From contig JADKEA010000005.1 of assembly GCA_016718275.1 (NCBI GenBank), forward strand, positions 124,001-188,000: a stretch of DNA of 64,000 nucleotides, read 5' to 3'. A program made the position numbers and the translations under genes. Position 1 is the first letter of the stretch. The number at the start of each line of letters is the position of its first letter. Below are positions 33,498-42,554 of this stretch, piece after piece. Under the pieces are notes generated by a model. That model searched no databases. It was not told where the DNA came from and worked only from the letters and a program-made list of their open reading frames with translations. This DNA is from Candidatus Villigracilis affinis (GTDB lineage Bacteria > Chloroflexota > Anaerolineae > Anaerolineales > Villigracilaceae).

Positions 33498-36293
33498 ATG
33501 AACAATAAAATCACTTTTACAGTTAACAGCAAACCATACTCCATCGAAGCAGTTGCAGGCGAAACACTTTCAACCCTCTTGCGCGAAAGACTTCGATTAA
33601 CGGGTACCAAGATCGGCTGTGAAGAAGCCGAGTGCGGCGCATGTACCGTCCTTGTGGATGGCGAGCCGATGATGTCGTGTGTCTATCCCGCCGAGCGTGC
33701 CGATGGCAAGACCATCGTCACCATCGAAGGTTTGGCGGAACGTGTCCACGAAGAGATGAAATTACATCCGCTACAAGAGGCGTTTGTCGAGCATGGCGCT
33801 GTCCAATGCGGATTCTGCATCCCCGGGCAGATCATGACCGCGTATGCCTTGCTCAAGCGCAACCCCGAGCCGAACAGCGATGACATCCGCTTTGCATTGA
33901 AGGATACACTCTGCCGTTGCGCGGGCTATCCATCCATTGAAAACGCCATCCTCGCGGCGGCGCAGGCCTTGCGGACAGGTGAGCCCGTCCAAAAGCCGAC
34001 GCATATTCCGAATTCCATTCACGAACACAAGACCGTCGGTCATTCACACTTGCGCCCCGAAGCCGTGGAAAAAGTGACAGGTGATGCCATCTACACCGAT
34101 GACTTGAAATTCGACGGCATGTTGTATGCCAAAGCCAAACGCGCGATGATTCCGCATGGCTTTCTGACGAAGCTCGATATTTCCAAAGCCAAAGCATTGA
34201 AGGGCGTAGTGGCGGTTTTAACCGCCTCAGATGTCCCCGCTGAAAAGAATCATGGACTGGTGATTTATGACTGGCCCGTGATGGTTGGAGTCGGTGAACG
34301 AGTGCGCTATGTGGGTGATGCACTTGCCATCGTTGCAGCAGAATCTCAGGAGATTGCCGAACAGGCGTCCGCGTTGATTGAAGCGGAGTTTGACCTTCAG
34401 CCCGTCATCACCAATGCGGTCATGGCTCGTGAAGAAGGCGTTCCCCAAATCCACGAAAAAGGCAATTTGCTCAAGCACATCAAAGTCCGCAAAGGCGATA
34501 TGGATACGGGCTTTGGTGAGGCCGATATTGTTCTTGAGCACATCTTCCACACGCCCGCCACTGACCATGCTTTTATCGAACCCGAATGCAGCATTGCTGT
34601 GCCGCTGCCCGATGGCCGCATGGAAATTTATGTCGGTTCGCAAATTCCGTACCAGGACCGCACACAGGTTGCGCGTGTGATGGGCTGGCCTGAAGAACGC
34701 GTGCGCATTGTTGGGCAGTTGATGGGCGGCGGCTTCGGCGGCAAGGAAGATGTGATGGGACAAATTCACACCGCCATGCTTGCGAACGTAACGCAGCGAC
34801 CCGTGAAATTATTATTCGACCGCCGCGAAAGTTTGCTTGTGCATCCGAAGCGCCATGCCACACAAATTCGCGTGAAGATTGGCGCGAAGAAAAATGGCCG
34901 CCTCGTTGCTGCCGAGACCGAACTCTACGGTGACACGGGCGCGTATGCTTCGCTCGGCGAAAAAGTGATGACCCGCGCCACCACGCACTCGGCTGGCCCG
35001 TACGACATCCCGCACGTCCGCGCCGATTGCTACGCCATGTACACCAACAATCCGCCCGCGGGCGCGTTCCGCGGTTTCGGCGTCACGCAGTCTGCCTTCG
35101 CCGTTGAATCGATGATGGACAAACTCGCCGAAGAACTCAACATTGACCCCGTCGAATTGCGCCGCATGAACGCCTTGCACGTCGGCAGTTTCACCAACAC
35201 GGGACAGGAATTGAAAGAGTCGGTTGGTTTGTTGGAATGTATTGACCGTGTGGATGCGGAGATGCGGAAACAAAACGCGCATCCTTTCAAGCCGACAATT
35301 GATTCGAAAAACCCGAACCTTGTCCGCGCCTGGGGCTTTGCCTCTGCGTACAAGAACACGGGACTCGGCGGCGGTGCGCCTGACATCTCAGGTGCAGACG
35401 TGGAACTTTATGCCGACGGAACTTTCCAAGTCCGCAGTTCTGCCGCAGAGTTGGGACAGGGTCTCGTCACCGTCATGCGTTTGGTTGTCTCTGAAGAAAT
35501 GGCAGTCGCTCCTGAAAAAGTGCGCGTCCTCGTCATGGACACAGACCTGACCCCGAACGGCGGCCCGACCACAGCCTCACGCCAGACCTTCGTCACAGGC
35601 AATGCATCCCGTTACGCCGCGAAGACTCTGCGAGATGAAATAAGTGCAACGATGGCGGAGAAATATGACGTGCGCCCTGAACAGATTCGTTTTGAGGACG
35701 GTATTGTCCATGTCAACGGGCATTCCATGTCGTACTCCGAAATTTATAACGAAATGGTTGCTTTGGGCAAACAGCCCAAAGTCCGCTATGAATATGAAGC
35801 GCCGAAGACCACGCCATTGGGTCAAGGCGGCGATATGCACTTCGCGTTCTCATTTGGTGTGCAAGCCGCCGAAGTGGAAGTGAACAAAATTACTGGCGAA
35901 GTCCGCGTGCTGAAGGTCATCTCTGCCAACGACGTGGGCATGGCGGTCAATCCGCTTGGCTTGCAGGGACAGGTCGAAGGCGGCGTGATGATGGGCCTCG
36001 GCAACTGCCTTACCGAAGAATTCATCGTCGAGAACGGGGTTGTGGTCACGGACCAACTGGCGCGCTATCGTGTCCCTGGCATCATGCTCACACCTGAGAT
36101 TACCGCCATCATTGTGGAGCATCCCATTGCCTCAGGGCCGTATGGTGCGAAAGGCGTCGGCGAAATTTCCAGCATCCCGACCACGCCTGCCATCACCAAC
36201 GCCATTTACAACGCGGTGGGTGTCAGGTTCGATAAATTGCCCGTCGATCAGGAAGTGATCGCAAGGGAGTTGTGGGAGAGGGAAGGGAAGTAA
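33498..36293 (+). CDS. Xanthine dehydrogenase, fused 2Fe-2S and molybdopterin subunits
   Basis: A 931-residue enzyme oxidising hypoxanthine/xanthine. Residues 1-160 are the iron-sulfur subunit with CEEAECGAC plus a fourth Cys and the helical [2Fe-2S] CGFC/CRC motifs; residues about 175-931 are the molybdopterin subunit with GGGFGGKED, FRGFGV and a late GAKGVGE containing the catalytic Glu. The XdhC-like and XdhD-like parts are separate proteins in many bacteria; here they are one chain. TGAGGAAA precedes ATG. It is the oxidative core of the purine island. Confidence 0.92.
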   Translation: MNNKITFTVNSKPYSIEAVAGETLSTLLRERLRLTGTKIGCEEAECGACTVLVDGEPMMSCVYPAERADGKTIVTIEGLAERVHEEMKLHPLQEAFVEHGAVQCGFCIPGQIMTAYALLKRNPEPNSDDIRFALKDTLCRCAGYPSIENAILAAAQALRTGEPVQKPTHIPNSIHEHKTVGHSHLRPEAVEKVTGDAIYTDDLKFDGMLYAKAKRAMIPHGFLTKLDISKAKALKGVVAVLTASDVPAEKNHGLVIYDWPVMVGVGERVRYVGDALAIVAAESQEIAEQASALIEAEFDLQPVITNAVMAREEGVPQIHEKGNLLKHIKVRKGDMDTGFGEADIVLEHIFHTPATDHAFIEPECSIAVPLPDGRMEIYVGSQIPYQDRTQVARVMGWPEERVRIVGQLMGGGFGGKEDVMGQIHTAMLANVTQRPVKLLFDRRESLLVHPKRHATQIRVKIGAKKNGRLVAAETELYGDTGAYASLGEKVMTRATTHSAGPYDIPHVRADCYAMYTNNPPAGAFRGFGVTQSAFAVESMMDKLAEELNIDPVELRRMNALHVGSFTNTGQELKESVGLLECIDRVDAEMRKQNAHPFKPTIDSKNPNLVRAWGFASAYKNTGLGGGAPDISGADVELYADGTFQVRSSAAELGQGLVTVMRLVVSEEMAVAPEKVRVLVMDTDLTPNGGPTTASRQTFVTGNASRYAAKTLRDEISATMAEKYDVRPEQIRFEDGIVHVNGHSMSYSEIYNEMVALGKQPKVRYEYEAPKTTPLGQGGDMHFAFSFGVQAAEVEVNKITGEVRVLKVISANDVGMAVNPLGLQGQVEGGVMMGLGNCLTEEFIVENGVVVTDQLARYRVPGIMLTPEITAIIVEHPIASGPYGAKGVGEISSIPTTPAITNAIYNAVGVRFDKLPVDQEVIARELWEREGK

Positions 36294-36315
36294 GAAGTAA
36301 CGAGTAAAAAGTTGA

Positions 36316-36350
36316 AAAGGACTCTCTAGGTTCAAGCCTGAGAGTCCTTT
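36316..36350 (+). terminator. Terminator closing the purine island
   Basis: AAAGGACTCTC pairs with GAGAGTCCTTT, with an inner AGG/CCT extension. It is followed by a T-poor but plausible tail and lies 23 nt after the xdh stop. Confidence 0.75.
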
Positions 36351-36389
36351 CTAGTCTAGGTCTTGTCTATCGGGTAAAATCATGCCATT

Positions 36390-37658
36390 ATGAAAAACTT
36401 CACTGGCTACAAATGCTCACTTTGTGGAACAGAATACATGCCGGGTCAGGTCACATACACCTGCCCAAAGGACGGCGGAAATCTGGATGTCGTTCTTGAT
36501 TATGAACTCATCAAGCGGAAATTTCATTACGAAGATATCACTTCACGGACGGAGTCTTCGCTTTGGAGATACCTGCCGCTTTTACCTGTGGATGAACCCG
36601 CAGGCGACTCAACCCCTTTGCACGCCGCAGGCTGGACCCCGGTCTTTGCCCTGCCACGATTGGCAGAAAAACTCAACCTGAAACATTTATGGCTCAAGGA
36701 TGAGTCGCGCAACCCCACGGCTTCATTCAAGGACCGTGCCAGCGCCATTGTTGTGACTCGCGCGCGTGAGTTGAAATCTGAGATCGTGGTCACGGCCTCG
36801 ACGGGGAATGCGGGCGCGGCGTTGGCGGGCATGTCTGCTGCGGTGGGGCAGAAGGCGGTGATCTTCGCACCCAAATCCGCGCCGCCTGCGAAAGTGGCAC
36901 AATTGCTGGTCTTCGGCGCGAAAGTCATTTTGGTGGACGGAACCTACGACGACGCCTTTGATCTCACGGTCAAGGCGGCGGATGAGTTTGGCTGGTATTG
37001 CCGCAATACGGGCTACAATCCATTTACGATCGAAGGCAAGAAAACCGCCGCTTTTGAAATTTGGGAGTGGTGGTTACAGGCGCATCGCGACTGGCATAAG
37101 AAGGATAGTCCGCTGGATAATCATCCGCCGTTGACTATTTTTGTTTCGGTGGGTGATGGCAACATTATCTCTGGCATTCATAAGGGATTCAAGGATCTGC
37201 TCGCCCTCGGCTGGATTCCCAACATGCCGCGCATTATCGGCGTGCAGGCGGAGGGTTCTGCGGCGATTGCCAATGCGTTCAACGCGAATACCGAAACCAT
37301 TACTCCCGTCTCTGCTACGACGCTGGCAGATAGCATCTCTGTGGATTTGCCGCGTGACGGCGTGCGTGCAGTGCGTGCAGCCAAAGAGACGGGCGGCACG
37401 TATATCACAGTAACAGATGACGAGATCATCAAGTCCATTGCGGAACTCGGCAAAATGGGAGTCTTCCCCGAACCTGCCGGGGCCACGGCTTATGCTGGTT
37501 TGGTCAAAGCAACCAGCCTCGGGGTCGTTGGAAGCGATGATCCCATTTTAGTGATGAATACCGGCAGCGGTCTGAAGGATGTCAAAGCTGCAATGCAGGC
37601 GGTCAATCCTGCGCCGATTATTGAACCTACCCTCGAAGCGGTGAAAAAATTATTATGA
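36390..37658 (+). CDS. thrC: Threonine synthase
   Basis: A 422-residue PLP enzyme converting O-phosphohomoserine to threonine. An N-terminal zinc-ribbon (CSLCG and CPKDGG) precedes the fold; the PLP lysine lies in NPTASFKDRA (about residues 110-119), the phosphate-binding turn in ASTGNAGAA. It follows the xdh terminator and is probably unrelated to the purine genes. A YgeX-type diaminopropionate ammonia-lyase was considered because of the ygeY/ygeW neighbourhood, but its motifs are absent. Its stop overlaps the next gene by ATGA. Confidence 0.88.
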   Translation: MKNFTGYKCSLCGTEYMPGQVTYTCPKDGGNLDVVLDYELIKRKFHYEDITSRTESSLWRYLPLLPVDEPAGDSTPLHAAGWTPVFALPRLAEKLNLKHLWLKDESRNPTASFKDRASAIVVTRARELKSEIVVTASTGNAGAALAGMSAAVGQKAVIFAPKSAPPAKVAQLLVFGAKVILVDGTYDDAFDLTVKAADEFGWYCRNTGYNPFTIEGKKTAAFEIWEWWLQAHRDWHKKDSPLDNHPPLTIFVSVGDGNIISGIHKGFKDLLALGWIPNMPRIIGVQAEGSAAIANAFNANTETITPVSATTLADSISVDLPRDGVRAVRAAKETGGTYITVTDDEIIKSIAELGKMGVFPEPAGATAYAGLVKATSLGVVGSDDPILVMNTGSGLKDVKAAMQAVNPAPIIEPTLEAVKKLL

Positions 37659-38824
37659 AAAAGAAAATCAGCCAGTGGAATCTTCCCTTCCGTTATGCGA
37701 TGGGCTTTGTCGTTCTGATTGCCATTATTGCCCTGTTGATCTATGCGCGCGAAGCGGTGAAGATGCTGGTGATCGCGGGGTTTGTTTCATATCTGATCAG
37801 CCCTGCCGTGATATTGTTGAACCAAAACACAAAACTTTCGCGGACTGCGGCGGTGAATATCGTCTATTTCTCCGCGTTGATCTTTTTGGTGGGAGTGCCC
37901 GCCACGCTGACGCCGATCTTTTTCGACGAGATCAAGATCGTTGCCCAGGATTTGCTCGACCTTTCAGCGGAATTCAGCGCGATGCTTTCCCGTCCGATCC
38001 AGTTTGGTGGAATGTCTTTTCATTTCGAGCAGCTGGGTGAAAGCCTCGCGCATTTGCAGGATACGGTTTTGACCCCGCTGCCCGAAGAGGCACTGGCTTT
38101 GCTTGAAACCACATCCGTAAATGTGCTGTGGTTTTTAGTGATCATTGTCAGTGTGCACCTTTTCATGAGTCAGTGGCCGAGTATTCGCGATTGGATGGTC
38201 GATCTTGCGCCTGAGGAATATCATTCTGACATGCGCGAGTTGTACAAGCGCCTTCGCAATGTGTGGATGGCGTACCTGCGTGGACAGATCGTGCTGATGG
38301 TGGTGGTGGGAATCGTTTTCACAATCGCATGGGTGATCCTGGGCATTCCTGGGGCGCTGGTGTTGGGTGTGCTGGCTGGGTTGTTTACCCTCGTGCCTGA
38401 TGTCGGTCCTTTTCTTGCGGCGGCTTTTGCAGTTGGCGTGGCTCTGCTGGAAGGGTCAAGTTGGATACCCTATTCGAACGTGATCGTAGCGTTTATCGTT
38501 TTCCTCACTTACCTGGTGTTAATTAATTTGAAAAACTTTTTTGTGCGTCCGCTCATCATGGGGCGCAGTTTGCATATGAATGAAGGATTGATCTTTATTG
38601 CCATTATGATCGCGACGATCCTTGAGGGAATCATGGGCGCTTTGCTGGTCGTGCCTGTGCTGGCTTCGGTGGTTGTGATCATGGAATATGTGCGGCGGCG
38701 TGTGTTGGGGTTGCCGCCTTTTGAAGATGACGGTGAAAAACGCTTTGTGGCTCCGCCTGAAAAGATAAAAGTGCGGCGGCCGCTTAAATTATCCACGAAG
38801 GAAAGTCAGAAAGAAGATTCATGA
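37655..38824 (+). CDS. AI-2E family transporter-like membrane protein
   Basis: A 389-residue protein with about eight membrane segments and a large soluble loop, typical of the YdiK/PerM/AI-2E exporter-like family; the LGIPGALVLGVLAGLFTLVPDVGPF stretch is the family signature. Substrate unknown; members have been linked to autoinducer-2 export or to Na+/H+ antiport. Overlaps thrC and the downstream gene by four bases each, so the three are translationally coupled. Confidence 0.8.
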   Translation: MKKKISQWNLPFRYAMGFVVLIAIIALLIYAREAVKMLVIAGFVSYLISPAVILLNQNTKLSRTAAVNIVYFSALIFLVGVPATLTPIFFDEIKIVAQDLLDLSAEFSAMLSRPIQFGGMSFHFEQLGESLAHLQDTVLTPLPEEALALLETTSVNVLWFLVIIVSVHLFMSQWPSIRDWMVDLAPEEYHSDMRELYKRLRNVWMAYLRGQIVLMVVVGIVFTIAWVILGIPGALVLGVLAGLFTLVPDVGPFLAAAFAVGVALLEGSSWIPYSNVIVAFIVFLTYLVLINLKNFFVRPLIMGRSLHMNEGLIFIAIMIATILEGIMGALLVVPVLASVVVIMEYVRRRVLGLPPFEDDGEKRFVAPPEKIKVRRPLKLSTKESQKEDS

Positions 38825-39753
38825 AAATCACTTATTCGATCATTGCTCCCATTTATAACGAAATCGACAATCTTCCCGAACTCTATCGCCGTGTGAAAGA
38901 GGTCATGGATTCTTCTGGCGAGCCCTGGGAACTCATCCTTGTGGATGACGGTTCCACCGACGGCTCTACCGATGGCATTCGTGCTTTGGCTGAAAAAGAC
39001 AAAACTGTGCGCCCCGTCATCTTTGCGCGCAATTTCGGTCATCAGGTGGCCATCACCGCAGGCTGGGATTATGCCCGCGGTGACGCGGTCGTCATCATCG
39101 ATGCCGACTTGCAGGATCCGCCCGAAGTGATCCTCGAACTCGCGAACAAGTGGAAGGAAGGCTACGAAGTGGTGTATGCCGTGCGCGGCGAGCGCGAAGG
39201 CGAGACCTGGTTCAAGAAATTCACCGCCGCCATGTTCTACCGTATCATTTACAGCATCACCGATGTGAAGATTCCCGTGGATACAGGCGATTTCCGCCTG
39301 ATGGATCGCAAGGTGGTGAATGTACTCAAGCAGATGAAGGAACGTCACCGCTTCCCGCGCGGCATGTCGGCGTGGGTGGGTTTCAAGCAGATCGGCGTCA
39401 CCTACAAACGTGCGGCTCGTGTGGCGGGTGTGACGAAATATCCCTTCAAGAAAATGCTGCGCCTTGCATTGAACGCCATCACGGGCTTTTCTTATTTTCC
39501 CTTGCAAGTGGCAACGTATTTCGGGTTCATCTCGGCGGGTATGTCGATCCTCGCCATTCCTGTTGTGGCGATTCTGCGCCTTGCGGGTTCGCATTTCTTT
39601 GAAGGCCAAACTACCACATTGGTCTCTGTGCTTTTTCTCGGCGGTGTGCAATTGATCTCGCTGGGCATCCTCGGTGAATACATTGGCCGCCTGTACGATG
39701 AAGCCAAAGGCAGGCCGTTGTATATTGTCCGTGATGCGCCTGAAGACCAGTGA
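38821..39753 (+). CDS. Family 2 glycosyltransferase (dolichol-phosphate mannosyltransferase-like)
   Basis: A 310-residue GT2 enzyme: PIYNEIDNLPEL nucleotide-binding start, LVDDGSTDG and IDADLQDPPE (metal-binding DxD), then two C-terminal membrane segments. Resembles polyprenol-phosphate sugar transferases such as ArnC/DPM1. Transfers a sugar from a nucleotide donor to a lipid carrier on the cytoplasmic face. Followed by a strong terminator. Confidence 0.88.
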   Translation: MKITYSIIAPIYNEIDNLPELYRRVKEVMDSSGEPWELILVDDGSTDGSTDGIRALAEKDKTVRPVIFARNFGHQVAITAGWDYARGDAVVIIDADLQDPPEVILELANKWKEGYEVVYAVRGEREGETWFKKFTAAMFYRIIYSITDVKIPVDTGDFRLMDRKVVNVLKQMKERHRFPRGMSAWVGFKQIGVTYKRAARVAGVTKYPFKKMLRLALNAITGFSYFPLQVATYFGFISAGMSILAIPVVAILRLAGSHFFEGQTTTLVSVLFLGGVQLISLGILGEYIGRLYDEAKGRPLYIVRDAPEDQ

Positions 39754-39776
39754 ACAGTGAGCAATTACCAGTAATC

Positions 39777-39817
39777 AGTCGTTGAACGTTTAACGTCAAA
39801 CGTTCAACGACTTTTTC
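39777..39817 (+). terminator. Intrinsic terminator of the thrC operon
   Basis: A 15-bp perfect stem (AGTCGTTGAACGTTT and its complement) with a 6-nt loop (AACGTC) is followed by TTTTT. Confidence 0.88.
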
Positions 39818-39879
39818 ATCGTTTCGATAAACTCACGCAAGCCTTCATAATTCATCCTTTATCTTTTATCCTTTCCACT

Positions 39880-41265
39880 ATGTCCCTCTCCTTCCTCCGT
39901 GACCGCTCTTTTCTGCGCGAAATGCTCACCATCGCGATTCCTATTTCTTTTCAACAACTCATCAATGCTTCGCTCAACATGATCGATGTGCTCATGGTGG
40001 GGCAGCTTGGCGAAACCTCCATTGCGGCGTTGGGATTATCAAATCAAGTCTTTTTCGTTTTTATCCTTTTGCTTTTCGGCCTTACCAGCGGCATGTCGAT
40101 CTTCACTGCGCAATTTTGGGGGAAACAGGAAGTCGGTCCCATCCGCAAAGTATTGGGTATGAGCATACTCGTATCCACGTTGATTGCGCTTCTCTTTTCC
40201 CTTGCGGCCACGCTCATGCCGCAAACCGTTCTCGGCTTTTACACAAACGACGCCGAAGTGATCGCGATCGGCACACGCTATTTGCGCATCGTCGGGTTTT
40301 CATACATCCCCGTTGCGCTTGCCACCTCCTACATTGCCACCCTGCGCAGTATTCAGTTTGTCAAGATCACGGTCATTGCCACAACCACCGCTTTGATCTT
40401 TAAGACGATTCTCGGCTACATGCTGATCTTTGGTTATGGGATTTTCCCCGCTCTCGGAGTGGAAGGTGCCGCGATCGGCACCGCTTCAGGCTGGACCTTG
40501 GAACTGATTCTGCTTCTTGTCTTTATCTACACCCAAAAGACTCCCCTTGCCGCCAACCCGTTGACATTTTTCTCCTTTGACATGCCTTTCTTTACGCGTG
40601 TTCTTAAGACAACGCTGCCCGCACTTGCCAATGAAATGTTCTGGTCGTTGGGAATCACCACCTACAATGCCATCTACGCCCATATTGGCACGGATGCGAT
40701 TGCCGCGATCAATGTCAACGCGACCATTGAAGAATTGGGGTTTGTCGTTTTCATGGGGCTGGGGAATGCATGTGCGGTGATGGTCGGCAATCGCATCGGC
40801 GCAGGCAAAAAGGATGAAGCCTATGAAACCGTTCGGCGCATTATCATTCTTGGGGTCTCTGCCGCATGGGTGGTGGGGATTGTCGTTGTCTTAATGCGCG
40901 ATGTTGTCACGAATTTATACGACCTTTCCCCGAGCGGCGTACACAACGTGCGCATGTTGATGCTGATGATGGCTTGCACCTTGTGGATCCGCATGTTTAA
41001 CTTCTCTACGTTTATCGGTGCCCTGCGCGCTGGCGGTGACACCCGTTTTGCTCTCATCATGGAAATCTGTTCCATCTGGTTGATTGGCGTGCCTGTGGCA
41101 TATGTTAGCGCGTTTGTGCTGCATTTCCCCGTCTATTATGTGTACCTCATGGTGGCGTTGGAAGAACTTGCCAAAGCCTTCGTCAGCGCCTGGCGCTTCA
41201 GGTCACGAAAGTGGATTCACGACCTGGTAAATGTCCCAGGCGAAGAAGCGGTGGCTGGGTCATAG
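39880..41265 (+). CDS. MATE-family efflux transporter
   Basis: A 461-residue membrane protein with twelve predicted segments in two homologous halves. MVGQLGETSIAALGLSNQ near the N-terminus and the mid-protein GLGNACAVMVGNRIGAGKKDEA match the MATE fold. It exports cationic compounds, often drugs, using Na+ or H+. It starts an independent unit after the terminator at 39777 and lies convergent with the following minus-strand genes. Confidence 0.88.
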   Translation: MSLSFLRDRSFLREMLTIAIPISFQQLINASLNMIDVLMVGQLGETSIAALGLSNQVFFVFILLLFGLTSGMSIFTAQFWGKQEVGPIRKVLGMSILVSTLIALLFSLAATLMPQTVLGFYTNDAEVIAIGTRYLRIVGFSYIPVALATSYIATLRSIQFVKITVIATTTALIFKTILGYMLIFGYGIFPALGVEGAAIGTASGWTLELILLLVFIYTQKTPLAANPLTFFSFDMPFFTRVLKTTLPALANEMFWSLGITTYNAIYAHIGTDAIAAINVNATIEELGFVVFMGLGNACAVMVGNRIGAGKKDEAYETVRRIIILGVSAAWVVGIVVVLMRDVVTNLYDLSPSGVHNVRMLMLMMACTLWIRMFNFSTFIGALRAGGDTRFALIMEICSIWLIGVPVAYVSAFVLHFPVYYVYLMVALEELAKAFVSAWRFRSRKWIHDLVNVPGEEAVAGS

Positions 41266-41292
41266 TATATCGGGCACACTAAAGCCGCCAGA

Positions 41293-42028
41293 TTATTTTT
41301 TCCTCCATCTTGTAATCAGCATTTTCACGCGGACTCTCACCTGTGCGTCCGCATCTGCTGTTGACCAGAGCGATTGCGCGATGTGGTAGACCTCGTCTTC
41401 CATTTTCTCGAAGTCCTCCCATTCCTCGTCCATGAACTCCTTCATTTCAGAAGGAGTGTCCCAATAATAGAAAAAGGAAAATTCCTCTTCGTGTTCCCGT
41501 GTGAACCAGCCGCGTGATTCCACCTCGCGCATGGCGCGGAAAGGCGGCTTCATCGTCGGCTCTGCCGATGGGCATGTCTGTCAGCTGACCCGCGGTTTGA
41601 ATTTCCTGCTGGGAAGCGACCTCAACCGCCCAGCGGTCTTCCACGGGCCGCAGGTCGATCAGGATTCCATCTGATTTGAGCGTTCTTCGAATTTCATCCA
41701 GAGCATGGACCATGCTCTCGTGTTCCATTCATCAGAGTGACCAGGCGAGGACGGCGATATCGAATGTCTCTTTTGAGAAGGGGAGGTGTCTGGCGGTTGC
41801 GCGGGTGAAGCGGACCTTTTCGCGCAAGTCATAGGGAGAATCTGCGCGGGCGATGCGCAATGCATTTTGGTCAGGGTCCATTCCAACGGTCAGGGTGGAT
41901 GCGGCGGCGTATTTCCAGGTCAGTCTGCCTTCACCGCATCCGATCTCCAAAACGCGCGCGTTCGCAAAATCCACAAATTTGTGGAGGGTCTTTTTCTCGA
42001 ATCCTTCGGGGTCTTTGAGCGGTTTCAT
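41293..42028 (-). pseudogene. Class I SAM methyltransferase, interrupted (double UGA and frameshift)
   Basis: The first 98 codons carry the SAM motif I (VLEIGCGEGR) and read to FDIAVLAWSL, then two adjacent in-frame TGA codons (minus strand 41734-41729), then continue in the same frame as MEHESMVHALDEIRR, LKSDGILIDLRPV. About 60 codons later an extra T near 41543 shifts the frame; the correct continuation (FRAMREVESRGWF) ends at 41293. A perfect AGAGCAT/ATGCTCT stem with GGTCC loop lies 17 nt after the second TGA. The start overlaps the DUF1801 stop by four bases. Either a decayed gene, sequence errors, or a selenoprotein with one error. Confidence 0.7.
41700..41718 (-). promoter_or_regulatory. 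SECIS-like hairpin after the double UGA
   Basis: On the minus strand AGAGCAT-GGTCC-ATGCTCT; loop starts with G, 17 nt after the second TGA. The bacterial SECIS of E. coli fdhF has a similar spacing and a GGUCU loop. Confidence 0.35.
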
Positions 42029-42432
42029 TGTTTCGTTTCTTTTACCGAGCGTTGGATGAGTTCTTTCAATACCTTTGCATCTACATCCTTCAGCGATTTT
42101 ACATACAAACAGCCTTTGCCTGTTGTGTGCTTGCCCAGTTTTTTAAGAAGGTCTGCATATGATTCCAAGCTTCCTGGAATGTACAGGGTCAGGTTTTGTT
42201 TGCGCGGCGAGAAACCGATGACCATCCAGTCCAGTTCGCGGCCGCTGGCGTATTTGAGATGCTGCGTGCCGAACCCTACGATGCTTGAGCCCCACATCTT
42301 TGGGTCTGCCTTTGTGGCCTGCTTCATGATCTTGACGATCTCGAAACAGTCCTTTCTTGTACCTTCGTCTGTGACAGTGCTTAGAAAATCTTCCACGCTT
42401 GCTTCGGTCTTTTTTGTCTTTAGCTCAGCCAT
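42025..42432 (-). CDS. DUF1801 (YdhG-like) domain protein
   Basis: A 135-residue protein matching DUF1801: TDEGTRKDCFEIVKIMKQAT, MWGSSIVGFGTQ, and a late KGCLYVKSLKDVD segment. Function of the family is unknown. AGGAG precedes ATG. Its stop overlaps the start of the interrupted methyltransferase by four bases, so the two were once one operon. Confidence 0.85.
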   Translation of the reverse strand: MAELKTKKTEASVEDFLSTVTDEGTRKDCFEIVKIMKQATKADPKMWGSSIVGFGTQHLKYASGRELDWMVIGFSPRKQNLTLYIPGSLESYADLLKKLGKHTTGKGCLYVKSLKDVDAKVLKELIQRSVKETKQ

Positions 42433-42554
42433 GATAGTCTCCTTTTGATACGGTAAATTGGAGCGATTTTAGCACATTTGTTCTTTTTGTAGGCGGCTAT
42501 TCAAGCGTTTTGAAATGCCGAAGCATGCGCGTGTGGATGCGCTGAATGCATTTT

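Noticed and set aside
36390..37658. Diaminopropionate ammonia-lyase (YgeX)
   Set aside because: Expected near ygeW/ygeY, but the zinc ribbon and NPTASFKDRA lysine motif are those of threonine synthase.
41786..42448. A 220-codon + strand ORF
   Set aside because: Antisense to the interrupted methyltransferase and the DUF1801 gene.
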